Below are positions 39,402 to 48,774 of a DNA stretch of 64,000 bases, piece by piece (the stretch's first letter is position 1; every line of letters begins with the position of its first letter). The stretch is taken from the NCBI GenBank assembly GCA_006386115.1, contig VFIW01000050.1:508563-572562 (forward strand). The letters are read 5' to 3'. The notes under the pieces were generated by a model. The model was not told the origin of the DNA, ran no database searches, and saw only the letters and a program-made list of their open reading frames with translations. Both the position numbers and the translations under genes were made by a program. This DNA comes from Globisporangium splendens (Eukaryota > Oomycota > Peronosporomycetes > Pythiales > Pythiaceae).

Positions 39402-41861
39402 ATGGCGACGGCGCAGGACGACGTCCACGTGAAGCAGGAGCCCACGACTCGTGCCGCGTGCACCGAGGGTCCGTGGCGCCGAGACGAGGTCGTGCAGCTG
39501 GTGCGCGCGTGGCGCCAAGTCGTCGCGGCGCCAGCTGCTGATGGTGGTGATGATGTCGCGCAATCACCGAAGATGCGGCTGTTCAAGACCTTTCAAGGAT
39601 TCTACGGTGGCGCCACGCCGCGCACGATGAGAGGACTGACGAAAACGAAGAAGTCGCTGCTGAGATCCTATCGCTTCATCGCCGTGTTTAACCAGAACCG
39701 CATCATCGCGAAGACCATGAGCGTGACGTGTGGCGGTCAGAACTGGTTTACGATCCCGCAGCACGAGCAGCGACGCATCGTCGAGACCCATTACAAGAGG
39801 AGACCGTTTGCGTACATGGACGAAGAGATCTTCAATGAGATAGCGGCAATGCTTCGTAATGCTCCACATGCTTCACAGCCTCCGTCTCCTGTTGGCGCTG
39901 ACGACCGGGCTAGTGGTTATGAAGAAAATACTGCGACTGCGGTGGACGATCGTTCGAAAGCAGTTCGCGCTATGATTGACAGCAAGAGATCGCTGGCAAT
40001 GCTGCCACCCTTTCGACCTGGACGCGTGATCACAGCGTGGAGCCGAGACGATGTGCTTCTGCTGCTGCGCGTCTGGCTTGAGATCCTCGATGGTCCTCTT
40101 ATCCCAGACGAATCAACCAGCGCATTTGACACGCGGTTGTTTGACCGATTCCAAGAAGTTTTCGGTGGTCATTCGACGCGCACCCCAGCCGCTGTGAAAA
40201 TCAAACGACTTTCGCTTGTCAAGTCGTTCAAATTCATTTCGGACTTTAATCGGAACCGAATTGCTAATCCGGTGGGAGTGATCACAGCCAGCGCGGTGGT
40301 TCCAAACCTGGCAAAGTGGCATGCGCTGCCGAAGATGACGCAAAAATCCATCATCCAAGAGTACTACAGGAAGAGCCATTTCACGCATGTGGACGAAGAC
40401 ATGCTGCCCCTCATCGCAAGCATCGTCAAGAAAACGAGCAAGACAAGCGCGCCAGATTCCGACGAGGATCGCGCTGAAGAAGGATCGTGGACGCGAGACG
40501 AAGACATGCTGTTGCTGGGGGCTTGGCGTGGCGTTGTCGATGGATTTGACAAGACGTTCCAGCGCGATGAGACTGTGGGTGCGCTGGATTCACGGATCTG
40601 TCAGCGATTTTTCGTGTTATCGAAGGGAGATACGGCCAGAAATCAAAAAGATGTGACAGATCGGCAAGTGGCAATGGTGAACACATACGTGCTGATCTCT
40701 GGGTTCAACCTAAGCAATACGAGTTCGACCGACGGCGCGATCCTTCAGCGACCTTGGTTCTCCCTGTCGAAAAGCGAGCGGCAGAGCAGAATCTCGAGCG
40801 CTGGTGTCCCGTGCACAGAGATCGACGAAGACATGTACACTGCACTGGAGCAAATCTTTCTGAAGGAGAAGGCAGCTGTGAATACGGGCGTTGACGCGCC
40901 ACTGCCGACGAGCGCGACCGCCACGAGCACATGGAGCCGCAGTGAAGTGGTAGAGCTGCTGCGTGCGTGGCTCGAGGTCGTTACCGATGGTGCACTTGCA
41001 GAGGATGAACCTGTGCACGTATTCAACAGTCGGATCTATAGCAAGTTCATTGCACAAACGCGCGGCATCCCGATGCGCACGGAACGAGAAGTGATTTCGA
41101 AGCGGGAATCTATCATCCATTCCTTCCAGTTCATTACCGATTACAACCGAAAGAGACCCGACGCTGCATCTGAAAGCAATATTCCAGAAGGGAATGACTG
41201 GTTCTCCAATAGCCACGACGACCAGCGGCAACTAGTCAAGGCACACTACAAGAGTGGCAAGTTCTCATTTCTGTACAGAGACATGCTTCCTGTGGTTCAA
41301 GAGATTGTTGAGAAGAGCGAACTTGTGGAGTCGCTCGAAGGTACATCAGCCATCACCGCCGTCAGCCAAGCAACATCGGACAGTGGCTCTCTGAGATCAC
41401 CGTCTTCACCTTGGGGTCTTCCTGCCACGCTGCAACCCAGTGCAGGGCAACAAGCTGATTCACCTCCCACCAAGAGAAAAAGTGACGACGCGACGTTGCG
41501 AGTTCTTGCTGAGAGTGCATCGCCGACTGGTTCAAAGCACGGTCTGGTGTCAAGTTCCAGCAAGAAACAGAAACGCACGCTAGATATACAGGCGCTTGCG
41601 AGCATCGTTGAGGCACAGACAAAGTACTTGAACGATTTGCTCGTCGAGATGGCGGAGGAACGAAAGCTCCAGGGGGAAGAGCGACAGCAAATGCTGGAAC
41701 TTATTCAGTTGGACCAAGAAGAGCGGCGAAGAGACCGAGAAGACAGGAAGCTCGAACGAGAGCAACTGGCATTGGAGTGGGAACAGTTCCGCGAAGAGAG
41801 GCGCGTTGAAGGAGAACAAGACCGAGCGCTGCTGAGCGAGTTTTTGGGACAACTTTCGTAA
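39402..41861 (+). CDS. Tandem Myb/trihelix-like module protein, four modules (arm 1)
   Basis: Single exon, 819 aa. Four modules of about 130 aa begin near W25, W213, W363 and W511. Each has the pattern W-[ST/R]-R-[D/S]-E/D-x-x-x-L-L-x-x-W, then an R/T-rich stretch, K-x-x-[SL]-x-x-S-[FY]-x-F-I-x-x-[FY]-N, then WF/WH, and a closing acidic [MV]-D-E-[DE]-[MI] helix. Three helices with tryptophan spacing suggest a Myb/SANT or trihelix-like DNA-binding fold (inference; the similarity is weak). Residues about 620-700 are S/P rich with a KRK basic patch. The last 95 residues form a long charged coiled coil (EERRRDREDRKLEREQ), so oligomerisation is likely. A nuclear role is suggested but not shown. 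Confidence 0.72.
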   Translation: MATAQDDVHVKQEPTTRAACTEGPWRRDEVVQLVRAWRQVVAAPAADGGDDVAQSPKMRLFKTFQGFYGGATPRTMRGLTKTKKSLLRSYRFIAVFNQNRIIAKTMSVTCGGQNWFTIPQHEQRRIVETHYKRRPFAYMDEEIFNEIAAMLRNAPHASQPPSPVGADDRASGYEENTATAVDDRSKAVRAMIDSKRSLAMLPPFRPGRVITAWSRDDVLLLLRVWLEILDGPLIPDESTSAFDTRLFDRFQEVFGGHSTRTPAAVKIKRLSLVKSFKFISDFNRNRIANPVGVITASAVVPNLAKWHALPKMTQKSIIQEYYRKSHFTHVDEDMLPLIASIVKKTSKTSAPDSDEDRAEEGSWTRDEDMLLLGAWRGVVDGFDKTFQRDETVGALDSRICQRFFVLSKGDTARNQKDVTDRQVAMVNTYVLISGFNLSNTSSTDGAILQRPWFSLSKSERQSRISSAGVPCTEIDEDMYTALEQIFLKEKAAVNTGVDAPLPTSATATSTWSRSEVVELLRAWLEVVTDGALAEDEPVHVFNSRIYSKFIAQTRGIPMRTEREVISKRESIIHSFQFITDYNRKRPDAASESNIPEGNDWFSNSHDDQRQLVKAHYKSGKFSFLYRDMLPVVQEIVEKSELVESLEGTSAITAVSQATSDSGSLRSPSSPWGLPATLQPSAGQQADSPPTKRKSDDATLRVLAESASPTGSKHGLVSSSSKKQKRTLDIQALASIVEAQTKYLNDLLVEMAEERKLQGEERQQMLELIQLDQEERRRDREDRKLEREQLALEWEQFREERRVEGEQDRALLSEFLGQLS

Positions 41862-42701
41862 AAAGAGCCTTTTGCTCTCTTGCAACAATCAATCATATTC
41901 GTCGGTGAGAGGATGTTTTTAGATAGTTCTCCAAGGTACTATAGTTGTAGTTCAGCACAGTCTACTTTGTTCAACTTCAGTATGCAAACCTCAGGTGTTT
42001 CTTCTCAAGAAACGTTCGGCCGTGAAGTTCGTCTACTTCTTGTAAGCGAGGACGCAGCTGGTGTCCCTCAGAATAAAACCCGATTTGAACCAATTCGGTT
42101 TTACCACAAAAGCGATACTGGACGCAGACAAAATGCTCTGGTTAAACCCGACACAAACCAATTCGGTTCTTTCACACACACAAAAACCTGATGCCAATAA
42201 ATTCGAAACAACGCTTTTTTTGTTTTTCATCCATGCCCGTACTAAAGTGACAAACTGCAATGGACAGACCGAGTCTTGCTAGCGAACCAACTTGCCGAAG
42301 CACATACTCACAGCACCGAAATATGGCTCCTACAGTACCCTAGTCGAGCATAACACTCGACATTAATGGACAAACCAAGTCAAGCTCAGCTTTCTATACT
42401 GGTCAACTACAGAAGCAGAAAGCAAACTGGTCAGACACATCGGCGCCATCGAACACCTGGAAACACTAGCCCCAAGGCTTCAAACACTGGCTCAAGCAAG
42501 CAGCGAAATGCGTCCATCGACACAAACGAGCCACAACTTTTCTGCCCTTTCTGCAAATGAAGGATCCTTCGAACCCCTGTCTTACTTTATCCTCCTCGTA
42601 TCTTTATTGAATCCTTTCACACTTGTAAACTGTTAAATATGATTACAGTGAACTTTTTGAGTTTTTACGTGTAGTAGAAGAAGCAGAAGAGCATCACGAA
42701 C
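41862..42701. other. Spacer between the two module genes (arm 1)
   Basis: 840 bp, also duplicated in arm 2 (57492-58436). It contains repeated AACCAATTCGGTT palindromic motifs (near 42088 and 42156). No ORF of interest was seen. It probably holds the 3' UTR of the first gene and the promoter of the second. Confidence 0.5.
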
Positions 42702-44630
42702 ATGAGCGGCAACGCGGCGGACGCAGCCGCGGCGGCGCACAGCAAGAAACTCTGGTCGCGCGCCGAGCTGCAACGGCTGCTTGTTGCGTGGCGGTACGCA
42801 CTGGACACGGCGCCGACGGCACGCAAGCGCAGCAACCTGCCGCTGATCTACGACCAGTTCAAGGCGCTGGCGGCCACGGCTCCCGACGCGGCGCCGAGAC
42901 GCTCGCGCGCGGCCGTGGGCACCAAGAAGACGGTGCTCACGCAGTTCGTGGAGCTCGTCCAGGAGTACAACGCGCGTTTCCCGCAGCGCACGTGGTTCCA
43001 ACTGCACGAACACGAGCGCGCGCGCCTGGTGCAGGACGCGCACAAGAAGATCCGCGCCGTCAACACGCCGCACGCCGAGATCGACGAGGCCACGTTCGTC
43101 ACGATCCAGGAGCTCATCCACGACGAGATCATGCTGGACAGGGCGGCCAAGAAGGCGGCCATTCTCGCAGCCAATCAGAGCAAGGAGCGAGACGACGAGG
43201 ACGAGCCCACCGCACATCCGGGACGATGGCAGCCGGACGAAGTGGACCGACTGCTGCGCGCGTGGGGACTCGTGCAGGAGAAGTACCCGCTGACGCCCAA
43301 GCAGCAGCGGTTATCGCGCTTCTACGCGGCCTACCGCTCGCTCTCGGAGCAAGACGAGAGCGTCGCGCGACCCATAGCCGCCGTGCAAAACAAGAAGAAA
43401 CTCATCGTACGCTCGCATCTGTTTATCGCGGCGTACAACCAGCGACATCAGCGGCGACAGTGGTTTACGATTTCCGAGCGAGAGCAAGTGCGCGCTCTCG
43501 AGAAGCACCGATACACCAAACTCTCTGGCACGATGGACGAGGCGACCTTTGTGGCGGTCGGCAAGCTGCTGGCGAACGAAGCGCAGCTGGATGAAGCGCT
43601 CGTGAAGCAGCAGCAGGAGAACGACATTCTCAACTGCAACCACTCGCACTGGTCCTCGAAGGAGGTGCAACGGCTGCTAGTCGCGTGGCGGTATGCGCTC
43701 GGTCGACTGCCCAAAGCGAATCGATCGGGGGACAAAGTGAGAATAGCGGAGCTGATGCAAAACAAACTCGACGCGCTCTCGGTCGGAGCCGACAGCACTG
43801 TCCCGCGGTCAATCACCGCGATTCGCATCAAGAAATCCGCAGTCATCCGATCGTTCCGTTTCATTACCGAGTGCAACGAGAAGCATCCAGGTAAAGGCTG
43901 GTTTACGCTCGGTGGAGAGGAGCAGAAGATTATCGCCAGGGAACACTACAAGCTCGACACCAAGTTCACCCACATGGACGAGTCCACGTATGATGTCGTC
44001 AAGAAGCTCATAGAGGACGAAACTGCTCGCCAGGGTGCGAGAAGGCGATATCGCGACGCAAGATCTCAGCGCAGGCAGTCGCGAGTCAGCAGCCGGCAAG
44101 ACAGGCTGAACCAAGATCGAATCATCGTGGACCACGCAGACGCCGAATCAAGTGACGATAGCGACTACGAGACGGTCTATGACGTTCCTAGTCCTGGTGA
44201 TGTCAATCAAAGTGAAGAGCGAGGGGGAGAGTTGCAACTTGAGCAACAGGCTGCTGCTCTGGGTTCAACTCCGAGCGATGCGAGTGAATCAGACAATTCT
44301 GCAAGTCACGATGTGGTTAGGAACAAGAAACGGAAGATGTCGACCGTCAGTGACGCTGAAGAGAGACCGCATCGGAAGTTGCCGAAATCTCGCCAAAGTC
44401 ACGGCGAGTTGCCAGCAGTGATCCAAGCACTCGAGAGACATGTCAATCAAGTGGCAGAAATGGTGTGTGACCTCCGGGAGGAGTGGCTCGCAGGTCGTGA
44501 TGATGGTGCTGCTGGAGAAGACAGGCGACTTGTGGTGGAACAGGAAATGGCTGATCATCGCTCGCTTGCGAGACGTCACCGCCGTGAGTTGCGACGACTT
44601 CTGCGCAACGCGATAAATCCGAGCGAGTGA
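42702..44630 (+). CDS. Tandem Myb/trihelix-like module protein, three modules (arm 1)
   Basis: Single exon, 642 aa. Three modules begin near W18, W176 and W317 with the same scheme as the 819-aa neighbour: LWSRAELQRLLVAW; then KKTVLTQFVELVQEYN or KKSAVIRSFRFITECN; WFxL or WFTI; and a closing MDExT helix. From about residue 440 the protein is acidic and S/D rich (ESSDDSDYETVYD), with a bipartite-like KKRKMSTVSDAEERPHRK patch. It ends in a coiled coil (EWLAGRDDGAAGEDRRLV then RRHRRELRRLL). The shared module pattern and adjacency suggest the two genes arose by an older tandem duplication. DNA binding is inferred only. No transposase catalytic domain is visible in either gene. Confidence 0.72.
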   Translation: MSGNAADAAAAAHSKKLWSRAELQRLLVAWRYALDTAPTARKRSNLPLIYDQFKALAATAPDAAPRRSRAAVGTKKTVLTQFVELVQEYNARFPQRTWFQLHEHERARLVQDAHKKIRAVNTPHAEIDEATFVTIQELIHDEIMLDRAAKKAAILAANQSKERDDEDEPTAHPGRWQPDEVDRLLRAWGLVQEKYPLTPKQQRLSRFYAAYRSLSEQDESVARPIAAVQNKKKLIVRSHLFIAAYNQRHQRRQWFTISEREQVRALEKHRYTKLSGTMDEATFVAVGKLLANEAQLDEALVKQQQENDILNCNHSHWSSKEVQRLLVAWRYALGRLPKANRSGDKVRIAELMQNKLDALSVGADSTVPRSITAIRIKKSAVIRSFRFITECNEKHPGKGWFTLGGEEQKIIAREHYKLDTKFTHMDESTYDVVKKLIEDETARQGARRRYRDARSQRRQSRVSSRQDRLNQDRIIVDHADAESSDDSDYETVYDVPSPGDVNQSEERGGELQLEQQAAALGSTPSDASESDNSASHDVVRNKKRKMSTVSDAEERPHRKLPKSRQSHGELPAVIQALERHVNQVAEMVCDLREEWLAGRDDGAAGEDRRLVVEQEMADHRSLARRHRRELRRLLRNAINPSE

Positions 44631-46238
44631 ATTGCTCGAAATGAAGACGTCTTTTTTGCATTAGTTGAATCGCGTGGGTCCGAGACTGTGTTCACAAGCC
44701 ATGCAATCATTCATATGCTCTGCCGTAACCACCAAACGAGTGATGGCGAGCAGTACGATAGGGTACTGGCCGAGCGGCGTGAATGCGATACCCTTCAACT
44801 CGGGGCAATTCAGTTTGAGAAACCATGGGAGTGTGAACAAAACTACACAGTCCGAGTGTCTGTGGGCTCTGTTGGCTCTCGGTATTGGTGGATACACATA
44901 AAATTCTTCACTGAGAGCGAAGCGTTCGTGATGAAAATCGTCCAATGGCAACCATTGTGTTTCGCAATCAATTGAACTCAAGAATCCATTTTGCAACCCG
45001 TTAGTTCGGAAACATTTATCCGATCGTTGTCTGGTTTTCACGAATGGGTAATCGCAAATGAGGTTGTCAAGGCTGCAGCCTGCATCGTAGACCGTGCCTG
45101 GGCGAGCAGCCAACCAAGATTGCGCTCCTTTGCTTTGCATCCATGTAGAAATGGTAAACGCGAAGTGTCTCAAGTGACTTGTGATCTTTCTCAACTGCAA
45201 CATTGCAATCACTCGTGCATGGTGTACCCCTGTCTCGTGCACACCACCCTTGACATCTTGGACCGGCTCTCTGTCACAGAAGTACTGACATAAGATGGTT
45301 TGAGTTTGTGCTGACTTCTGCAGCATGTGGTCTCAATGCTTGCGTGGTTGGCTTGTACGCAAGGCAAAAGAACATCGCCACGGTTCCACGGAGGGACCTG
45401 CGAGGAAGGGAATGCGTCGTCGAGACTTCGTTCCTCTTCTGCAGGATGACACGACCGAGTATTGTAGGGCAGCTGGAGGAGAAGACGCGACAGTGGCAGT
45501 GGCGCGCACAACAGAACGCAAGTCGACGGGAGTGGGATGCACAACTTCGTTCGCAATCCTCCACCGTCGTCTGTCGTTCGCTGACAGCATCTGGGGTGCC
45601 AGGTTTCGTGAAGACGCGCTCCTCACGGGTGTTGGATGTTTGTGCGTGTGTGTGTTTGTGTGTGTACACTGGCAGATGAGAGGCTGATCCCGCATAGAAT
45701 TCTGATATTAATCCGCTCGGAGCAGATCCTTTAATCTGTATATTGAATACAAATGGCTGACAGTTTCTAATCGATAGTGCCCCTTGTGCAGGGTGTCATT
45801 TCTGCCAGCGCGCATGAAATCAACTCTGCTCGATACGAAGAGTGTCAGGATCGGGCATCAATCGCCACAGCAATGGGGATCTCTGTCGGGAAGTCCGTCG
45901 TCGCTATGCGTCCTTTGCTCCACATCTTCCGTCTGCTTCTCGTTTCCTTTGCTCAAACTTGAGTGCCAACAAAAAATACACTGCGTTACTAACAGTAGAA
46001 ATCGTTGAGGATGGCCTCGTGTCACCGCAACTTGTTGAACTTTCTTCAATGAACCCGCACATAGCCAGTCATTGCCGTCTTGGCTTTACGCACCCCTCCT
46101 TTGTCAGCCGCATGTGCTGATACCATTCCCTCCTCGGTCTCTCTCTCTCTGGTGCGTAACTCTTCATTTCGCATCAGTTATTTCCGATTCTGCGTCCAAG
46201 TCCACAAGCGGCCCGCGTCTCAAGGTTATCTCTGCAGA
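44631..46238. other. 1.6-kb region between arm 1 and the nuclease gene
   Basis: No identified gene. A 221-codon minus-strand open frame (45326-44661) overlaps an open frame on the plus strand; neither has a recognised motif. A GT-rich segment lies near 45640-45665. The proximal 200 bp should hold the promoter of the nuclease gene. Confidence 0.5.
44661..45326 (-). CDS. Unrecognised 221-codon open frame (doubtful gene)
   Basis: An open frame on the minus strand without introns. It lacks a signal peptide and any motif I recognise, and base composition resembles the surrounding non-coding DNA. A segment near the C terminus is hydrophobic (IVLLAITRLVV). It could be a remnant of a mobile element or chance. 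Confidence 0.2.
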   Translation of the reverse strand: MLQKSAQTQTILCQYFCDREPVQDVKGGVHETGVHHARVIAMLQLRKITSHLRHFAFTISTWMQSKGAQSWLAARPGTVYDAGCSLDNLICDYPFVKTRQRSDKCFRTNGLQNGFLSSIDCETQWLPLDDFHHERFALSEEFYVYPPIPRANRAHRHSDCVVLFTLPWFLKLNCPELKGIAFTPLGQYPIVLLAITRLVVTAEHMNDCMACEHSLGPTRFN

Positions 46239-47249
46239 ATGAAGATTTCTGCTGTCGCCGTCGCGACGCTCGCACACCTTCCAACCGCTCTCGGCTGGTG
46301 GGATAACGGCCACATGCTCGTTGGTCAAGTGGCCACGCAGCTGATGGCGCCAGCTGATGTCACGACCATCAACTCCGTGCTGGAACACTGGAAGGACGAC
46401 TTCCCGAACACGAACACGATCACCACGACTGCGATTTGGCCCGACTTGATCAAGTGCAAGTCCAAGACCGCGACGTGCCAATCGCCAAACTCGCCATCCT
46501 TCTCGATGATGGACACGTGGCACTACATGGATCTGCCGGCGCATGTTAACGGCAGCAAGTGGAAGGACCAGGACCCGAGCCTTGACCTCTTCAAGGATAA
46601 CCTTGATGGTCTCTCGTACGATTTCCTCGAAAAGGCTATGACGTCGTTCGCGACGACCAAATCGATCTGGGCGGCCAACTTGCTTTTGCGTCAGTTCATC
46701 CACATCTTTGGAGACTCGCACCAGCCAATGCACACGGTGGGTGGCATCAGTGACAAGCTCCCAGGAGGTGATGTCGGCGGTAACAAGTACACGTTCCAAT
46801 CGCCATGTGGCTTCAGCAACTTGCACGCGCTCTGGGATGCCGCTGGCGGCGAGTACAGCCAGAACAACTGGAGCCCAGACACGAGCGCTATCCTGCCAGC
46901 GCTTGAAGCCAACGCCACGGAGCTCATTGGCTGGCTGCCATCGCTCGCCGACCCACTCAACTATGAGCAATACAAGGACGTGTCGTACGCGGATTTCCAG
47001 ACTGCGATGGTCAAGAACTCGGGTCTCCGCAACATGATCTTGGACACCTTCAGCTACGCTCAGACGGTTGTGTACCCGACGTTGGACAAGAACTTCAACG
47101 CCGCGGGCAACGTGCCGTGCCCAACGAAGGAATACATTGACTGGACCGCTACGGTCGCCAAGTTCCGTATCGCTGTCGGTGGCAAGCGTCTTGCTGTGAT
47201 CCTCACGCAGTTCGCCAAGCAAATCCGCACCCTCAAACTCGCGAACTAG
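46239..47249 (+). CDS. Secreted S1/P1-type nuclease
   Basis: Single exon, 336 aa. The N terminus MKISAVAVATLAHLPTALG is a signal peptide; cleavage after G19 puts W20 first in the mature protein, as in P1 nuclease, where the N-terminal Trp ligates zinc. Further zinc-ligand motifs are visible: H25 (WWDNGH), an Asp in IWPDLIK, HIFGDSHQPMHTV with its H and D, and NLHALWD. WHYMDLP and GGDVGGNKY are further family signatures. The family cleaves single-stranded DNA and RNA, releases 5'-mononucleotides and acts outside the cell. For an oomycete a role in scavenging host nucleic acids or degrading extracellular DNA is plausible but inferred. There are no obvious lysosomal or GPI signals. Possible glycosylation: NGS and NAT. 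Confidence 0.93.
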   Translation: MKISAVAVATLAHLPTALGWWDNGHMLVGQVATQLMAPADVTTINSVLEHWKDDFPNTNTITTTAIWPDLIKCKSKTATCQSPNSPSFSMMDTWHYMDLPAHVNGSKWKDQDPSLDLFKDNLDGLSYDFLEKAMTSFATTKSIWAANLLLRQFIHIFGDSHQPMHTVGGISDKLPGGDVGGNKYTFQSPCGFSNLHALWDAAGGEYSQNNWSPDTSAILPALEANATELIGWLPSLADPLNYEQYKDVSYADFQTAMVKNSGLRNMILDTFSYAQTVVYPTLDKNFNAAGNVPCPTKEYIDWTATVAKFRIAVGGKRLAVILTQFAKQIRTLKLAN

Positions 47250-47410
47250 GAGCAACTGGCTGTGATCTGTTGGTTGACCATAGAAAAAGCTGCGGCAATA
47301 TAACGAGATATGAATTTTCCGATAGAAGTGCAATGATGCCCGTGCTTGCTCATTAAATTAAAGCTCAATCTCACCTGCTATGAAGTACGTCAACAGCCCA
47401 GTAGTAAGTG

Positions 47411-47977
47411 TCAAAGTCCTCTTTTTCGGCGCACGTGGTTGGTTTTCCATACGTCTTGTTGGCTCGGACGCCTTCGCGCCGCTGCCAGCGTGTCGTTCAT
47501 CTTGTCCAGAGAGCAACTCCGAATGAATTTCCTATCCGCTCGTTGGCAGTCGCGTACCCGCTGCAGGACTCGAAAGTACGCCCGCGCTTCAGCTTCTTCG
47601 CTGCCGATGACACCCACTTTGATAGAACGCACCGAGTCGATCGTGATGTGGAGCGTCACGTCGATCTGTCCGCATACGCGGTAGGAAACCTCCGTGATTC
47701 GATGATCCTTGAACGCGAACCGCTTAAAGCAGCACCTACGCGGGACTTCGTCTCGTCGTCGAAGGATCGCGAACGGGGACAGTCGAGAAACGTGGCAAAT
47801 GCGCCACACGGCGTGGTCCGTGACGACAAAGTCCTCTTTCTTGGAGCTCAAAGCAAACACGATGGTCTCGCTGGACGGGATGCACGCGTCGATGGTCGAG
47901 AACTCGTCGCTTGACACGGGAATGCAGTTCTCGAGGCACTCGCGGCGAAACAGCCATTGATGCAGCGCTGCTTCCAT
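47411..47977 (-). CDS. Divergent YvbH-like PH protein (copy D)
   Basis: Single-exon 188-aa product. It aligns with the family by spacing rather than identity: ETIVFALSSKKEDFVVTDHAV (family EEILFAFASAKEEFVFTNEAL), KRFAFKDHRITEVSYRVCGQIDVTLHITID (family YEYRDHRITHVQFETTGRVDRDCEIKF), and a YFRVLQRVR helix. The TTTRKL segment is replaced by an R/C-rich stretch, and the C-terminal helical unit is not recognisable. It is an old, rapidly changing paralog or a gene losing function. Its frame is intact with no internal stop. It lies 161 bp downstream of the convergent nuclease gene. Confidence 0.55.
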   Translation of the reverse strand: MEAALHQWLFRRECLENCIPVSSDEFSTIDACIPSSETIVFALSSKKEDFVVTDHAVWRICHVSRLSPFAILRRRDEVPRRCCFKRFAFKDHRITEVSYRVCGQIDVTLHITIDSVRSIKVGVIGSEEAEARAYFRVLQRVRDCQRADRKFIRSCSLDKMNDTLAAARRRPSQQDVWKTNHVRRKRGL

Positions 47978-48774
47978 GAGCGTCGAGCTGCTGGTGCAAA
48001 TGACGTTGTGCGCTTCAGGAGATCTCAGTGAATGGAAGTGATGTGTTGCAAGCGAGAATTGCTGAGAGAGCTGGCAAATGAGTCATTCAGTCACTCAGGT
48101 GGGTGTGAGCTCCTCAAATCAGTGTTGCTCGGACGAACTGATTTGGAATCTGATTGAGAACCTGCAGAAATAAATGGTTTATGATGTTGCATACCGTCGC
48201 CATAATAACCTGTGCCAGACACTTTGTAAGTTGATATGTCAGTTGTGATTCATAAAGTATCCATCGAGTCTTCAGGTGTCGAATGGACGTATCAGGAGAG
48301 GGGGATGATGTGAAATATTTCCTCGTCTTTTGGATGTGAGATGGCGCCGCTGGACTGTTCGGTGGAACTTCGTAGATTCGTGCGAATGGTGTGACCGATA
48401 TGTGTGGCTCATAAGAACACGATGAGCCATTGATCAGAAACTGTTCAGCCAAGTTGCTCGTAATCCTACTAGACGAGAGTTCGATCACGCTTTGCACCAA
48501 CTGACTCAAAATAATCTAGGAGGATGAAAAATCCAGCATTGTCGCTTGATACTTGGATGGTGCTGTTCTCGTGGTCTGGCGGATAATGACAGAGTCCTTG
48601 GATTGCTGGTGGCATTGATATAGATAAAGAACAATCAGCGTCAGCGACAAACAATAGACTCTTGCGTTCTGCTTGTCAGCAAAGCAGTGACATAGACCTG
48701 ATCAAACGCTGAGTGCTGCAAATGACATGGTCGAAAAGAGGAAGCGGCGAATGCTATTCTTTGTGTGAGATATA
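47978..48774. other. Intergenic region between YvbH-like copies D and E
   Basis: About 800 bp, with no recognisable gene. Open frames up to 131 codons on the minus strand have no motifs. Confidence 0.45.

Larger units (their letters stand above)
39360..44632 (+). repeat. Inverted segmental duplication, arm 1
   Basis: Arm 1 carries the 819-aa and 642-aa genes in tandem, and the same pair lies in reverse orientation in arm 2 (55562-60965). Similarity runs through both CDSs and the 840-bp gap, and ends exactly after GAGCGAGTGAA at the 642-aa stop. Upstream it fades within about 50-150 bp of the 819-aa start. Divergence is a few percent by eye; exact identity was not computed. Confidence 0.88.

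Noticed and set aside
48114..48509. 131-codon minus-strand open frame
   Set aside because: No motif and no neighbour support; treated as intergenic.
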